Source: Micromonospora tulbaghiae
GTDB taxonomy: Bacteria; Actinomycetota; Actinomycetes; Mycobacteriales; Micromonosporaceae
Assembly: GCF_900091605.1 (NCBI RefSeq)
Contig: NZ_FMCQ01000005.1
Span: 372,001 to 436,000, forward strand
Direction of reading: 5' to 3'
DNA: 64,000 bases
The position numbers and the translations under genes were made by a program. The notes beneath the pieces are model-generated. The model worked only from the letters and a program-made list of their open reading frames with translations. It did no database searches and was not told the origin of the DNA. Position 1 is the stretch's first letter. Each line of letters begins with the position of its first letter. Below, one piece after another: positions 23,559 to 31,430 of this stretch.

Positions 23559-25142
23559 GTGCGTTTCGCGGAGCTGGCGGCCACCTCGGCCGCGGTCGGA
23601 GCCACCAGCGGCCGACGGGCCAAGGTGGAGCTGCTGGCTGCCGCGCTTCGAGGGCTGGAGCCGGGCGAGATCCCGGCCGGCGCCGGCTACCTCGCCGGTG
23701 AGCTGCGCCAACGTCAGACCGGTGTCGGCTGGGCGGGCCTGCGTGACCTGCCCCCGCCGGCCGCCGAGCCGACGCTCACCGTCGCCGCCGTCGACGCGGC
23801 GATCGAGGAGATCTCCCGCGTCGCCGGGGCCGGTTCGCAGGCCCGGCGACGGGAGCTGGTCGGTCGTCTCTTCGCCGCCGCCACCGCCGACGAGCAGCGC
23901 CTGCTGACCGGCCTGTTCCGGGGCGAGCTGCGCCAGGGCGCGCAGGCCGGACTGCTGGCGGACGCGGTCGCGCGCGCCGCCGACGTACCGGTCACGGCCG
24001 TCCGGCGGGCCCTGCTGCTCGCCGGTGACCTGCGGGCGGTGGCGGTGGCAGCGCTCACCGGGGGCGCCCCCGCGCTGGCCGGGTTCGGGCTCCAGGTGGG
24101 CCGGCCGCTCGCGCCGATGCTGGCGCAGAGCGCGCCCTCGGTCGACGAGGCGCTGACCGCCACCGGTGTGCCGGCGGTGGTCGACGTCAAGCTCGACGGC
24201 ATCCGCATCCAGGTGCACCGCTCCGGCCCGGACATAGCGGTCTTCACCCGCAGCCTGGACGAGATCACCGGCCGGCTGCCCCAGGTGGTGGCCGCCGTCC
24301 GCGCGCTTCCCGCCCGTGAGCTGGTGCTCGACGGCGAGGCGATCGGGCTCGACGCCGCCGGCCGGCCGCTGCCGTTCCAGGAGACGTCCAGCCGGGCGGC
24401 CCGGCGCACCACGCCCAGCACCACCGGGCCGACGCAGGTCGCGCCCGCCGTGCTGGCCGCCGCCGAGCGCACCGGCGAGCCGGTGCTCACGCCGTACTTC
24501 TTCGACCTGCTGCACCTCGACGGCACCGACCTGATCGACGCGCCCGGGCGGGAGCGGTGGGCGGCCCTGACCGGCGCGGTCGACGCCTCGCTGCTCGTCG
24601 ACCGGGTCGAGGTGGACGACGTGGCGCAGGCAGCCACGGCGTTCGCCGCGGCGGTCGACGCCGGGCAGGAGGGCGTGGTGGTCAAGGACCCGGCCGCGCC
24701 CTACGACGCCGGCCGGCGCGGCTCGGCCTGGGTCAAGGTCAAGCCGCGGCACACGCTCGACCTGGTGGTCCTGGCGGTCGAGTGGGGCAGCGGCCGGCGG
24801 GAGGGCTGGCTGTCCAACCTGCACCTCGGCGCCCGCGATCCGCGCACCGGTGAGTTCGTCATGCTCGGCAAGACCTTCAAGGGGCTCACCGACGAGCTGT
24901 TGCGCTGGCAGACCGAGCGGTTCCTGTCGCTCGCCGTGGAGAAGGGCGACTGGGTGGTGCGGGTGCGGCCGGAGCAGGTGGTCGAGATCGCGTTCGACGG
25001 GGTGCAGACCAGCAGCCGGTACCCGGGCGGCATGGCGTTGCGCTTCGCGCGCGTGCTGCGCTACCGCGACGACAAGACCGCCGCCGAGGCGGACACCATC
25101 GACGCGGTCCGCGCGATCCACGCCGGCCGGGTCACCGGCTGA
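23559..25142 (+). CDS. ligB: ATP-dependent DNA ligase (LigB type)
   Basis: A 527-residue ATP-dependent DNA ligase. An N-terminal helical DNA-binding domain (RRELVGRLFAAATADEQRLL, GLFRGELRQGAQAGLLADAV) is followed by the nucleotidyl-transferase core. That core has catalytic Lys211 in VDVKLDGIRIQVH, motif III around FTRSLDEITGRLP, ELVLDGEAIGLD, and VVVKDPAAPYDAGRRGSAWVKVKP. A C-terminal OB-fold ends VVEIAFDGVQTSSRYPGGMALRFAR. It acts in repair rather than replication, the latter using NAD-dependent LigA. The start is GTG, with CAGGAT six bases upstream. The closest known relative type is mycobacterial LigB. Confidence 0.92.
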   Translation: MRFAELAATSAAVGATSGRRAKVELLAAALRGLEPGEIPAGAGYLAGELRQRQTGVGWAGLRDLPPPAAEPTLTVAAVDAAIEEISRVAGAGSQARRRELVGRLFAAATADEQRLLTGLFRGELRQGAQAGLLADAVARAADVPVTAVRRALLLAGDLRAVAVAALTGGAPALAGFGLQVGRPLAPMLAQSAPSVDEALTATGVPAVVDVKLDGIRIQVHRSGPDIAVFTRSLDEITGRLPQVVAAVRALPARELVLDGEAIGLDAAGRPLPFQETSSRAARRTTPSTTGPTQVAPAVLAAAERTGEPVLTPYFFDLLHLDGTDLIDAPGRERWAALTGAVDASLLVDRVEVDDVAQAATAFAAAVDAGQEGVVVKDPAAPYDAGRRGSAWVKVKPRHTLDLVVLAVEWGSGRREGWLSNLHLGARDPRTGEFVMLGKTFKGLTDELLRWQTERFLSLAVEKGDWVVRVRPEQVVEIAFDGVQTSSRYPGGMALRFARVLRYRDDKTAAEADTIDAVRAIHAGRVTG

Positions 25143-25146
25143 CGGC

Positions 25147-25914
25147 TCAGCCGGCCGACAACGACCGGGCGTAGTTGACCTGGTTGTTGAGCTGATGCAC
25201 CTGGAACTGGTCGGTCACCGGGATCCGCGCCACGTACTGGTGCCCGCCGCTGCTCACCGTCACCTGCACGGTGCCGTAGTGCCGCGTCTCCTTGATCAGC
25301 AGGAACAGGAGGCTGAACACGGTCAGGCAGAAGAAGCCGAGGATCGCGGCGACGACGGCCCACGGGGCGATCTTCTCCTCCTTCTGCCAGTAGTCGGTCA
25401 CGTACCAGGACGCGCCGGCGAGCGGCAGGACACCGGCCGGGGTGCGGATGACCGGCGGCGTCACCATGATCTCGGCGATCTGCACCGCCACCGCAGACTG
25501 CGCGGGTGGCACCGGCCCGGCCTGCGGGTACGGCCCGGGCGCGCCCGCCGGCCCGTGGAACGGCGCGACCGCCCCGGCCGGCGGCATCGGCGGCGCGGAG
25601 AACTGCGCAGGTGGCGCGGAGAACTGCGCGGGCGGTGCCGAGAACGGCGGCGCGGCCGAGAACGGCGGCGCGGCCGGGAACTGCGCGGTGGCCGGCGGGG
25701 CGGAGAACGGCGGGGCGGAGAACGGCGGCGCGGAGTGCGGCGGGGCCGCCGGTGGGGCGGGGAACGGCGCGGTGGGCGCGGGGGTGACGGGTGCCTCCGG
25801 CGCGGCGATCACCGGGAACTGCTCGGTGGGCGGCGCGACGGCCGACGGCATGGCCGACCACGGGTCGTACGCGGGCGGCTCGGCGGCCGGGGGCGTCGTG
25901 GCGTCAGAGGTCAC
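25147..25914 (-). CDS. Proline-rich membrane-anchored protein of unknown function
   Basis: A 255-residue protein. The first ~140 residues are low-complexity, with repeated PPFSAPP and AQFSAPP units. A small beta-like region (VQIAEIMVTPPVIRTPAGVLPLAGASWYVTDY is split here as two strands) precedes one transmembrane helix near residues 180-205 (WAVVAAILGFFCLTVFSLLF). A short tail domain follows (HYGTVQVTVSSGGHQYVARI). No enzyme motif is visible. It starts with GTG. An unusual double palindrome lies 110-150 bp upstream of the start and may regulate it. Confidence 0.65.
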   Translation of the reverse strand: MTSDATTPPAAEPPAYDPWSAMPSAVAPPTEQFPVIAAPEAPVTPAPTAPFPAPPAAPPHSAPPFSAPPFSAPPATAQFPAAPPFSAAPPFSAPPAQFSAPPAQFSAPPMPPAGAVAPFHGPAGAPGPYPQAGPVPPAQSAVAVQIAEIMVTPPVIRTPAGVLPLAGASWYVTDYWQKEEKIAPWAVVAAILGFFCLTVFSLLFLLIKETRHYGTVQVTVSSGGHQYVARIPVTDQFQVHQLNNQVNYARSLSAG

Positions 25915-26023
25915 CGCGACCCCTACGATTGACGATCATCCGCGGACCCTACAACGTCCCCGCCGCCCGGTGTGGCCGCCGGATCCGGGGCCAGCCCCTG
26001 CGCGGACTTCGTCGCTCAGAACG

Positions 26024-26063
26024 GATATGCCTCAGAGGCATAAATATGCCTCTGAGGCATATC
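26024..26063. promoter_or_regulatory. Tandem double palindrome, probable operator pair
   Basis: GATATGCCTCAGAGGCATA is followed after AA by its exact reverse complement. Each 17-bp core, TATGCCTC-A/T-GAGGCATA, is itself a perfect palindrome, and their centres are 19 bp apart. The AT content is far above the surroundings. It sits between the SURF1 stop and the start of the proline-rich membrane protein, both on the minus strand. Two palindromic sites about two helical turns apart suggest a cooperative repressor, but no regulator gene is adjacent. Confidence 0.6.
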
Positions 26064-26157
26064 GGTCGCGAGCAGTCGTTCGCCGACGGCGGCTACCGCG
26101 AGTAACGGGCACCTGTGCGGAGGATCGACGAGGCGGGCCGTGCCCGGTGAGGCTCGC

Positions 26158-26976
26158 TCAGGCGGAGGTGGGGGCGGCCGGTTCGGCGGCGCGGTCCACC
26201 GGCTCACCCGGGGAGTCCAGCCCGGCGCGGCGGCGGGCCTCCCGGCGTGCCACCCAGCCGTAGCCGAACAGGCTCATCACCGCGAAGATCCACCACTGCC
26301 AGACGTAGCCGAAGTTCTGCCAGTTGTTCGTGTGCCCGATCTGGACCGCCTGGAAGGCCGGGTCGGCGGCCGGCGTCTGCCCGTCGAGCAGCACGTAGCC
26401 GCCGGTCACCGGGTAGGGGAGCTGTTGGGCCAGGCGCGGGATGTCGATGCGCCGGGCCTCCAGCTTGCCGTCGCGCCGGCTGACCGCGCCGCCGCCGCTC
26501 TCGCTGCCGACCACCCGGCCGGTGACGGTCACCTCGCCGGTCGGCGCCGCCGGCACCTGCGGCTGGACTGTCGCGCCGGCACCCGGCACGGGCGGGATCC
26601 AGCCCCGGTCGACGAGCACCGCGGTGCCGTCGGCCAGCACCAGCGGGGTGAGCACCTCGAAGCCGACCGTCCGGTCGACGGTCCGGCCGCGGACCAGGAC
26701 GGTGTTCGTGCTGTCGTACCGGCCGGTGGCGGTGACCCGGCTCCAGGTGAGCTCCTCGGACGGCGCGGGACCGACGTCGCCGCCGCTGGGCGCGGGGAGC
26801 GCGTCGCGCAGCGGCGCGGGCGTCATGGTGGCTCCGGCGTCGATGCGCTCGTTGACGGCCGTGCGGCCCCGGTAGCGGTCCAGCTGCCAGTTGCCCAGGA
26901 ACACCATCACCGTGGCGGCGACGAGCGTGAGCGCGAGGTAGCCGAGCCAGCGCGGGGTCAGCAGGAACCGGTACAC
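26158..26976 (-). CDS. SURF1-family protein (cytochrome c oxidase assembly)
   Basis: A 272-residue SURF1 homologue. It has a transmembrane helix near the N-terminus (WLGYLALTLVAATVMVFLGN), then WQLDRYRGRTAVNERI, the extracytoplasmic domain with TWSRVTATGRYDS, GFEVLTPLVLADGTAVLVDRGW and TGEVTVTGRV, and a C-terminal helix after NNWQNFGYVWQWWIFA. SURF1 helps insert haem a into subunit I of the aa3 oxidase. GTG at 26976 was chosen because TAGCCT lies eight bases upstream; another in-frame GTG occurs at 27009. It is divergent from the cobB-like gene. Confidence 0.88.
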   Translation of the reverse strand: MYRFLLTPRWLGYLALTLVAATVMVFLGNWQLDRYRGRTAVNERIDAGATMTPAPLRDALPAPSGGDVGPAPSEELTWSRVTATGRYDSTNTVLVRGRTVDRTVGFEVLTPLVLADGTAVLVDRGWIPPVPGAGATVQPQVPAAPTGEVTVTGRVVGSESGGGAVSRRDGKLEARRIDIPRLAQQLPYPVTGGYVLLDGQTPAADPAFQAVQIGHTNNWQNFGYVWQWWIFAVMSLFGYGWVARREARRRAGLDSPGEPVDRAAEPAAPTSA

Positions 26977-27110
26977 GTTGGCCAAGGCTACCCGTATGAG
27001 CGATGCCACTCGTCGCTGCCAGGCAGAAACGGCGGTGTGCGCGGCTCTCGCGCGCCGGGCCGGGCGGGTATGGTCACGCGGGCGGAAACCACCCACATCA
27101 GGAGTCGATG

Positions 27111-28481
27111 ATGACCGACGTGCCGCGCGTCGTGCTGAGCGCGCCCTCTTCGGGTCACGGCACCGGCGCCGTCTCCCTCGGCCTGCTCGCGGCGCTCACC
27201 GACCGGGAGATTCCGGTGGCCGGGTTCAAGGTCGGGCCGGACCAGGTGGACGCGGCGTATCTGGGGCTCGCCGCCGGGCGCGCCGGGCGCACGCTGGACC
27301 CGAGACTGGTCGGCCCGGAGCGCATCGCCCCCCTCTTCGCGTACGGCGCGGCCGGCGCCGGGTTCGCGCTGGTGCAGGGCACGATGGGCCTCTACGACTC
27401 GGTCGCCGGACGACCGGAGAGCGAGTCCACGGCGGCCGTCGCCACGGCGCTGCGCAGCCCGGTGGTGCTCGTGGTGGACGTGGCCGCGATGGGCCAGTCG
27501 GTCGCCGCGCTGGTGCACGGCTTCCGGGCGTACGACGACGAGCTGTGGCTGGGCGGCGTGATCCTCAACCGGGTGGCCTCGCCCCGGCACGAGGCGCTGC
27601 TGCGCGAGGCGCTCGACGACGTGGGCGTGCCGGTCTACGGGGCGCTGCGCCGGCACGAGCTGCCTCCGGTGCTGCCCGCCCGCCGGTTCGGCACCGGTCC
27701 CGTGGTGCGCGCCGACGCCGACGCCGAACGCGGCGTACGCCGGCTCGGTGAGGCGGTGGCGGCCACCGTCGACCTCGACCGGCTGCTGGCGCTGGCCCGC
27801 TCCGCCCCGGCGCTCGCCGTCGAGCCGTGGTCGCCGGAGCCGGCCGACGCCCCGCAGCCGTCGGGGGAGCGGCCGGTGGTGGCGCTCGCCGGCGGACCGG
27901 CCGGCGCCTACAGCCATCCCGAGACCGCCGAGCTGCTGCGCGCCGCCGGCGCCGAGGTGGTCACGTTCGATCCGCTGCGCGACGAGGCGCTGCCCGCCGG
28001 GGCCCGCGCGCTCGTCATCGGCGGCGGGCTGCCCGAGACGTACGCGGAGCAGCTCTCCGCCAACCGCCGCCTCTGCATCGCGGTGGCCGAGCTGGCCCGC
28101 TCGGGCCGCCCGGTGATCGCCGAGGGGGCCGGCCTGCTCTGGCTGGCCCGGGAGCTGGACGGCCTGCCCATGTGCGGGGTGCTCGACGCGGTCGGCACGA
28201 TCAGGGACGGCCTGGTGGTCGGCTACCGCACGGCCACGGCGGTCACCGACAGCGTGGTGGCAGCGGCCGGCGCCACGGTGACCGGGCACAAGCAGCACGC
28301 CGCCGTGCTCACTCCGCGCGCCGGTGACCGGCCGGCCTGGCGCTGGGAGGGTGGCAACCCGGAGGGCTTCGTCCGGCAGGCGGTGCACGCCTCGCAGCTC
28401 GTGCCGCACTGGGCCGCCCACCCGGACATCGCGGCCCGGCTGGCCGCCGCCGCGCTGGCGCCGGTGGGGGCGTCGGCGTGA
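27111..28481 (+). CDS. CobB/CbiA-like protein lacking catalytic residues (probable pseudoenzyme)
   Basis: A 456-residue protein with the full length and order of cobyrinate a,c-diamide synthase, namely a dethiobiotin-synthetase-like ATPase domain and a glutaminase domain. The key residues are changed. The phosphate loop reads APSSGHGTGAVSLG where active CobB has SGxGKTT, so the lysine is gone. The glutaminase nucleophile elbow reads AEGAGLLWLA with Gly339 in place of cysteine. The later GHExHRT-type histidine motif reads GHKQHAA. The fold-forming parts (KVGPDQVDAAYLGLAAGRAG, QGTMGLYDS, LVIGGGLPETYAEQLSANR, GVLDAVGT) are intact, so it is expressed-looking, not decayed. GGAG precedes tandem ATGs; the second was used. 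The downstream acetyltransferase overlaps by 4 bp. Confidence 0.75.
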   Translation: MTDVPRVVLSAPSSGHGTGAVSLGLLAALTDREIPVAGFKVGPDQVDAAYLGLAAGRAGRTLDPRLVGPERIAPLFAYGAAGAGFALVQGTMGLYDSVAGRPESESTAAVATALRSPVVLVVDVAAMGQSVAALVHGFRAYDDELWLGGVILNRVASPRHEALLREALDDVGVPVYGALRRHELPPVLPARRFGTGPVVRADADAERGVRRLGEAVAATVDLDRLLALARSAPALAVEPWSPEPADAPQPSGERPVVALAGGPAGAYSHPETAELLRAAGAEVVTFDPLRDEALPAGARALVIGGGLPETYAEQLSANRRLCIAVAELARSGRPVIAEGAGLLWLARELDGLPMCGVLDAVGTIRDGLVVGYRTATAVTDSVVAAAGATVTGHKQHAAVLTPRAGDRPAWRWEGGNPEGFVRQAVHASQLVPHWAAHPDIAARLAAAALAPVGASA

Positions 28482-29047
28482 TCGGGCAGGTGGCGGTACG
28501 CCGGTTCCCGGCGCTCACCGTCTCCACCCCGCGCATCGAGGTCCGGCACCTCGTCGCCGCCGACGCGGAGGCGGTGGACGAGGTGTTCGCCGACCGGCAG
28601 ACGCAGCGCTGGCTGCCGCTGGCCGAGGCGTCCGGGCAGATCGACGGGCGGGCGTGGTGCACCGAGCTGGCCCGGCAGCGGCGCGACAGCGGCGACGGAG
28701 ACCACTGGGCGGTGGTCCGCCGGGAGGACCAGCGGGTGGTCGGCTCGCTCTGGGCCCGCCGTACCGACTGGGGTGCCCGGCTCACCGAGCTGTCGTACGC
28801 GATCGCGCCGCACGCCCGGGGCTACGGCCTGGCGGTCGAGGCGGTGGACGCGGTGGCCATCGCGCTGATCCTGGAGCACGGGTTCCAGCGGGTGGAGCTG
28901 CGGGTGGCGGCCGGCAACGTGGCGTCCCGGCGGGTCGCCGAGAAGGCCGGCTTCAGCTACGAGGGCCTGCTGCGCAACGCCGGTTTCGTCAGGGGCGCCC
29001 GGGTCGACCTGGAGCTGTGGTCCTTCGTCGCCGCCGACCTCCGCTGA
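28478..29047 (+). CDS. GNAT-family N-acetyltransferase (RimJ/RimL-like)
   Basis: A 189-residue acetyltransferase. The GNAT core appears as TPRIEVRHLVAADAEAVDEV (start), HWAVVRREDQRVVGSLWARR, the acetyl-CoA loop ELSYAIAPHARGYGLAVEAV (the usual Q/RxxGxG/A), and VELRVAAGNVASRRVAEKAG with GFSYEGLLRNAGFVRG, characteristic of the RimJ/RimL subgroup. It may acetylate a protein N-terminus or a small amine. GTG start; it overlaps the cobB-like gene by 4 bp, so the two are translationally coupled, hinting at a shared role. Confidence 0.85.
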   Translation: MIGQVAVRRFPALTVSTPRIEVRHLVAADAEAVDEVFADRQTQRWLPLAEASGQIDGRAWCTELARQRRDSGDGDHWAVVRREDQRVVGSLWARRTDWGARLTELSYAIAPHARGYGLAVEAVDAVAIALILEHGFQRVELRVAAGNVASRRVAEKAGFSYEGLLRNAGFVRGARVDLELWSFVAADLR

Positions 29048-29083
29048 CCGCCCTGCGCCCCCTGCGCCCACCCGCCTCCGAAC

Positions 29084-29144
29084 GTCGATCAAGGAGTTCG
29101 CGTCGGCGGATCGGGCGATCCCTGACGCAAACTCCTTGATCAAC
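29084..29144. terminator. Bidirectional hairpin / intergenic repeat between GNAT and PBP genes
   Basis: Two 21-bp arms pair at 19 positions, with core ATCAAGGAGTT, around a 19-nt spacer that itself holds GATCGGGCGATC. The convergent genes end on either side. Its AT-rich core is unlike local coding DNA and could be a family of dispersed repeats used as terminators. Confidence 0.6.
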
Positions 29145-29176
29145 TACCCGGGCGCACCCCCGGGCGGATCAGGGGG

Positions 29177-31309
29177 TCAGCCGACTATCTGGTCCGAGGG
29201 TGGGGTGAACTGGCGGGTGGGCTGGCCCTTCAGCGAATCCCGCAAGGTCTGCGCCACCGCGTTCACCGGGATCTGCGACTGCCCGTCGCCCACCGCGTTG
29301 AACGGATTGTCCGGGTCGGCGATGAAGCTCGCCGCCGCCAGCTCCGGCGTGTAGCCGACGAACCACGCCGACCGGGTGCTGTCGGTCGTGCCCGTCTTGC
29401 CGGCGACCGGGCGGCCGACCGTACCCCGCACGCTGTCGGCGGTCGACCAGCCGCCGCAACTCCCCTTGGCCGGGGTGTCGCCGGTCGGGCAGCGGGCCGC
29501 GTCGGTGGCGGCGCGGGCTGCGTCGGCGTTCACCACCTGCCGGCACCGCGGCTTGGCCACCTCCCGCTGCACCCCGCCCGCCGTCGTGTACGTGGCGGGC
29601 GTGCCGTCCCGGTTCATGATCGCGTTGACCGGGATGGCCTCGCAGTAGCGCCCGTCGGCGGCGATGGCGGCGTACGCGTTCGCCATCTCCAGCGGGGTGG
29701 CGTCGGAGACGCCGAGCGTGAACGCGCCCCACTTCTTCGCCTTCCCCGGCGACGCCTGCTCCTTGTCCACGTCGGTACGCCAGCGCAGCCCCAACTGCTC
29801 GGCCAGGCGCACCCCGGTGTCCGCGCCGATCTTCTCCTCCAGCTGGACGAAGTATGTGTTCACCGACTTGCCGAACCCGGACCACATGGTCTGCCGGCCG
29901 GTCATCGCGCCGCTGGCGTTCGACGGCGCCCACCCGTCGTAGACGGCCGACTTGTACGTGTACGGGGAGTCGTACGCGGTGGACAGCGGCATCCCGGCGT
30001 TGAGCGCGGCGAGCATCGGGAACATCTTGAACGTCGAACCGGCCTGGTAGCCCGGGAGGGTCCCGCCGCCGAGCAGCGGCGCCACGGTGTTCGGATAGTT
30101 CGCCTTGACCTTCGGGCCGGCCTCCGGGTTCGAGCTGTTCGGGTTCTCGGCCAGGTCGAGCGAGTAGTTCCGGTTCACCGCCATCGCCTTGATCCGCCCG
30201 GTGCCGGGCTCGGCGACCACGATCCCGTTGGCGAACGGGCTGCCGGTGTTGTCCTTGGCGCCGACGTTCTTCTCCGCCGCCGCCTGGGTCTTCGGGTCGA
30301 GCGCGAGCACGATCCGGTAGCCGCCGCGGCGTAGCTTGTCCATCCGTTCCAGCCGGTTCTCGCCGAACGCGGGCTGCGAGCTCCACCAGTTCTTCAGGTA
30401 GTCGCAGTAGAAGCCCCAGCTGCGGTGCCCGCCGTCGATCGCGGCGCAGTCGTTCGGCGGGTCGGTCAGCTTCAGCTTGATCGGCTGGCCCTTCGCCGCA
30501 GCGGCGGCGTCAGGTGACAGGTAGCCGAGGCGGGTCATGTTGTCCAGCACGTAGTTGCGCCGGCCGGTGGCGTCCTTCTGGTCCGAGGTGATCGGGTCGT
30601 ACTCCGACGGCGACTTCACCAGCCCGGCCAGCGTGGCCGCCTCGACCGGGGTGAGCGTGGCCGGTGTCTTGGAGAAGAAGATCTGCGAGGCCGCGTAGAT
30701 CCCGTACGCGCGGTGACCGAAGTAGGCCGAGTTGAGGTAGCGCTCCAGGATCTGTTCCTTGCTCAGATGCTTCTCGATGTCCAGCGCCATGCGCATCTCC
30801 TTGACCTTGCGCAGGCTGGTCTGCTGGGTCGCCTCCTGGACCTCCTTGGGCGTGGTCGCGCTGTCCCGCAGCGCCATCCGCACGTACTGCATGGTGATCG
30901 TCGAGGCGCCCTGGGAGACGCCGCCGGACCGGGCGTTGGAGACGAAAGCACGCGCCACGCCCTTCGGGTCGACGCCGTGGTGCTGGTAGAAGCGGTTGTC
31001 CTCGGCGGCGACGATCGCCTGCTGGATGTTCGGCGACATGTTCTCGACCTTGGTGTACTGCCGGTACTCCTCGTAGAACATCGTCAGCACCGTCTTGCCG
31101 TCCGGCGCGTAGACGTACGAGGTCTCGGCCGGCAGCGCGGTCTTGAGGATGCTCGTCTTCTGTTCGATCGCGTGCGCGGTGGCCTTGGCCCCGATGCCGG
31201 TGACGGCGACCAGCGGGTACAGGGCGGCGGCGACCACGATGCCGGCGATCAGCCCGGCGCGGAGAAGGGGAACGAGACGGCCAGCGGAAGCAAGGGGACG
31301 ACTGCTCAC
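29177..31309 (-). CDS. Bifunctional penicillin-binding protein (class A, transglycosylase/transpeptidase)
   Basis: A 710-residue class A PBP that polymerises and cross-links peptidoglycan on the outer face of the membrane. A transmembrane helix at residues 18-38 is followed by the GT51 domain, with catalytic Glu103 in AAEDNRFYQHHGVD and QGASTITMQYVRMAL. The transpeptidase domain has the SxxK serine Ser425 (STFK), SVN at 482-484 and KTGT from Lys638. The tail after the domain is short, with no PASTA repeats. The start is GTG with TAGCTT six bases upstream; a 19-bp palindrome overlies the promoter. It is divergent from cobC. Confidence 0.93.
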   Translation of the reverse strand: MSSRPLASAGRLVPLLRAGLIAGIVVAAALYPLVAVTGIGAKATAHAIEQKTSILKTALPAETSYVYAPDGKTVLTMFYEEYRQYTKVENMSPNIQQAIVAAEDNRFYQHHGVDPKGVARAFVSNARSGGVSQGASTITMQYVRMALRDSATTPKEVQEATQQTSLRKVKEMRMALDIEKHLSKEQILERYLNSAYFGHRAYGIYAASQIFFSKTPATLTPVEAATLAGLVKSPSEYDPITSDQKDATGRRNYVLDNMTRLGYLSPDAAAAAKGQPIKLKLTDPPNDCAAIDGGHRSWGFYCDYLKNWWSSQPAFGENRLERMDKLRRGGYRIVLALDPKTQAAAEKNVGAKDNTGSPFANGIVVAEPGTGRIKAMAVNRNYSLDLAENPNSSNPEAGPKVKANYPNTVAPLLGGGTLPGYQAGSTFKMFPMLAALNAGMPLSTAYDSPYTYKSAVYDGWAPSNASGAMTGRQTMWSGFGKSVNTYFVQLEEKIGADTGVRLAEQLGLRWRTDVDKEQASPGKAKKWGAFTLGVSDATPLEMANAYAAIAADGRYCEAIPVNAIMNRDGTPATYTTAGGVQREVAKPRCRQVVNADAARAATDAARCPTGDTPAKGSCGGWSTADSVRGTVGRPVAGKTGTTDSTRSAWFVGYTPELAAASFIADPDNPFNAVGDGQSQIPVNAVAQTLRDSLKGQPTRQFTPPSDQIVG

Positions 31310-31324
31310 GGGGTCAAGCTATGA

Positions 31325-31343
31325 CATTTCCGATTCGGAAATG
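31325..31343. promoter_or_regulatory. Palindromic operator over the PBP promoter
   Basis: CATTTCCGA-T-TCGGAAATG is a perfect 9-bp inverted repeat with a single central base, 15 bp from the PBP start codon. Read on the minus strand it lies directly upstream of the probable -10 (TAGCTT), in the -35/-10 spacer, where a repressor would block polymerase. The DNA-binding protein is unknown. Confidence 0.6.
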
Positions 31344-31430
31344 AGAAGAACTCATAAACCGGCGGACCGTGACGCGACCCACGCCGGGATGCGCTGTCCC
31401 GGGCGGCGGCTACCCGGCAGGATCGCGGAC

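Noticed and set aside
26016..26207. A small frame (63 codons) reading through the double palindrome
   Set aside because: It encodes the palindrome as repeated residues and overlaps the SURF1 3' end; there is no start context. The DNA symmetry is the signal, not the frame.
27062..27110. A possible cobalamin riboswitch before the cobB-like gene
   Set aside because: The leader is too short and I could not find a B12-box-like segment or the expected pairing.
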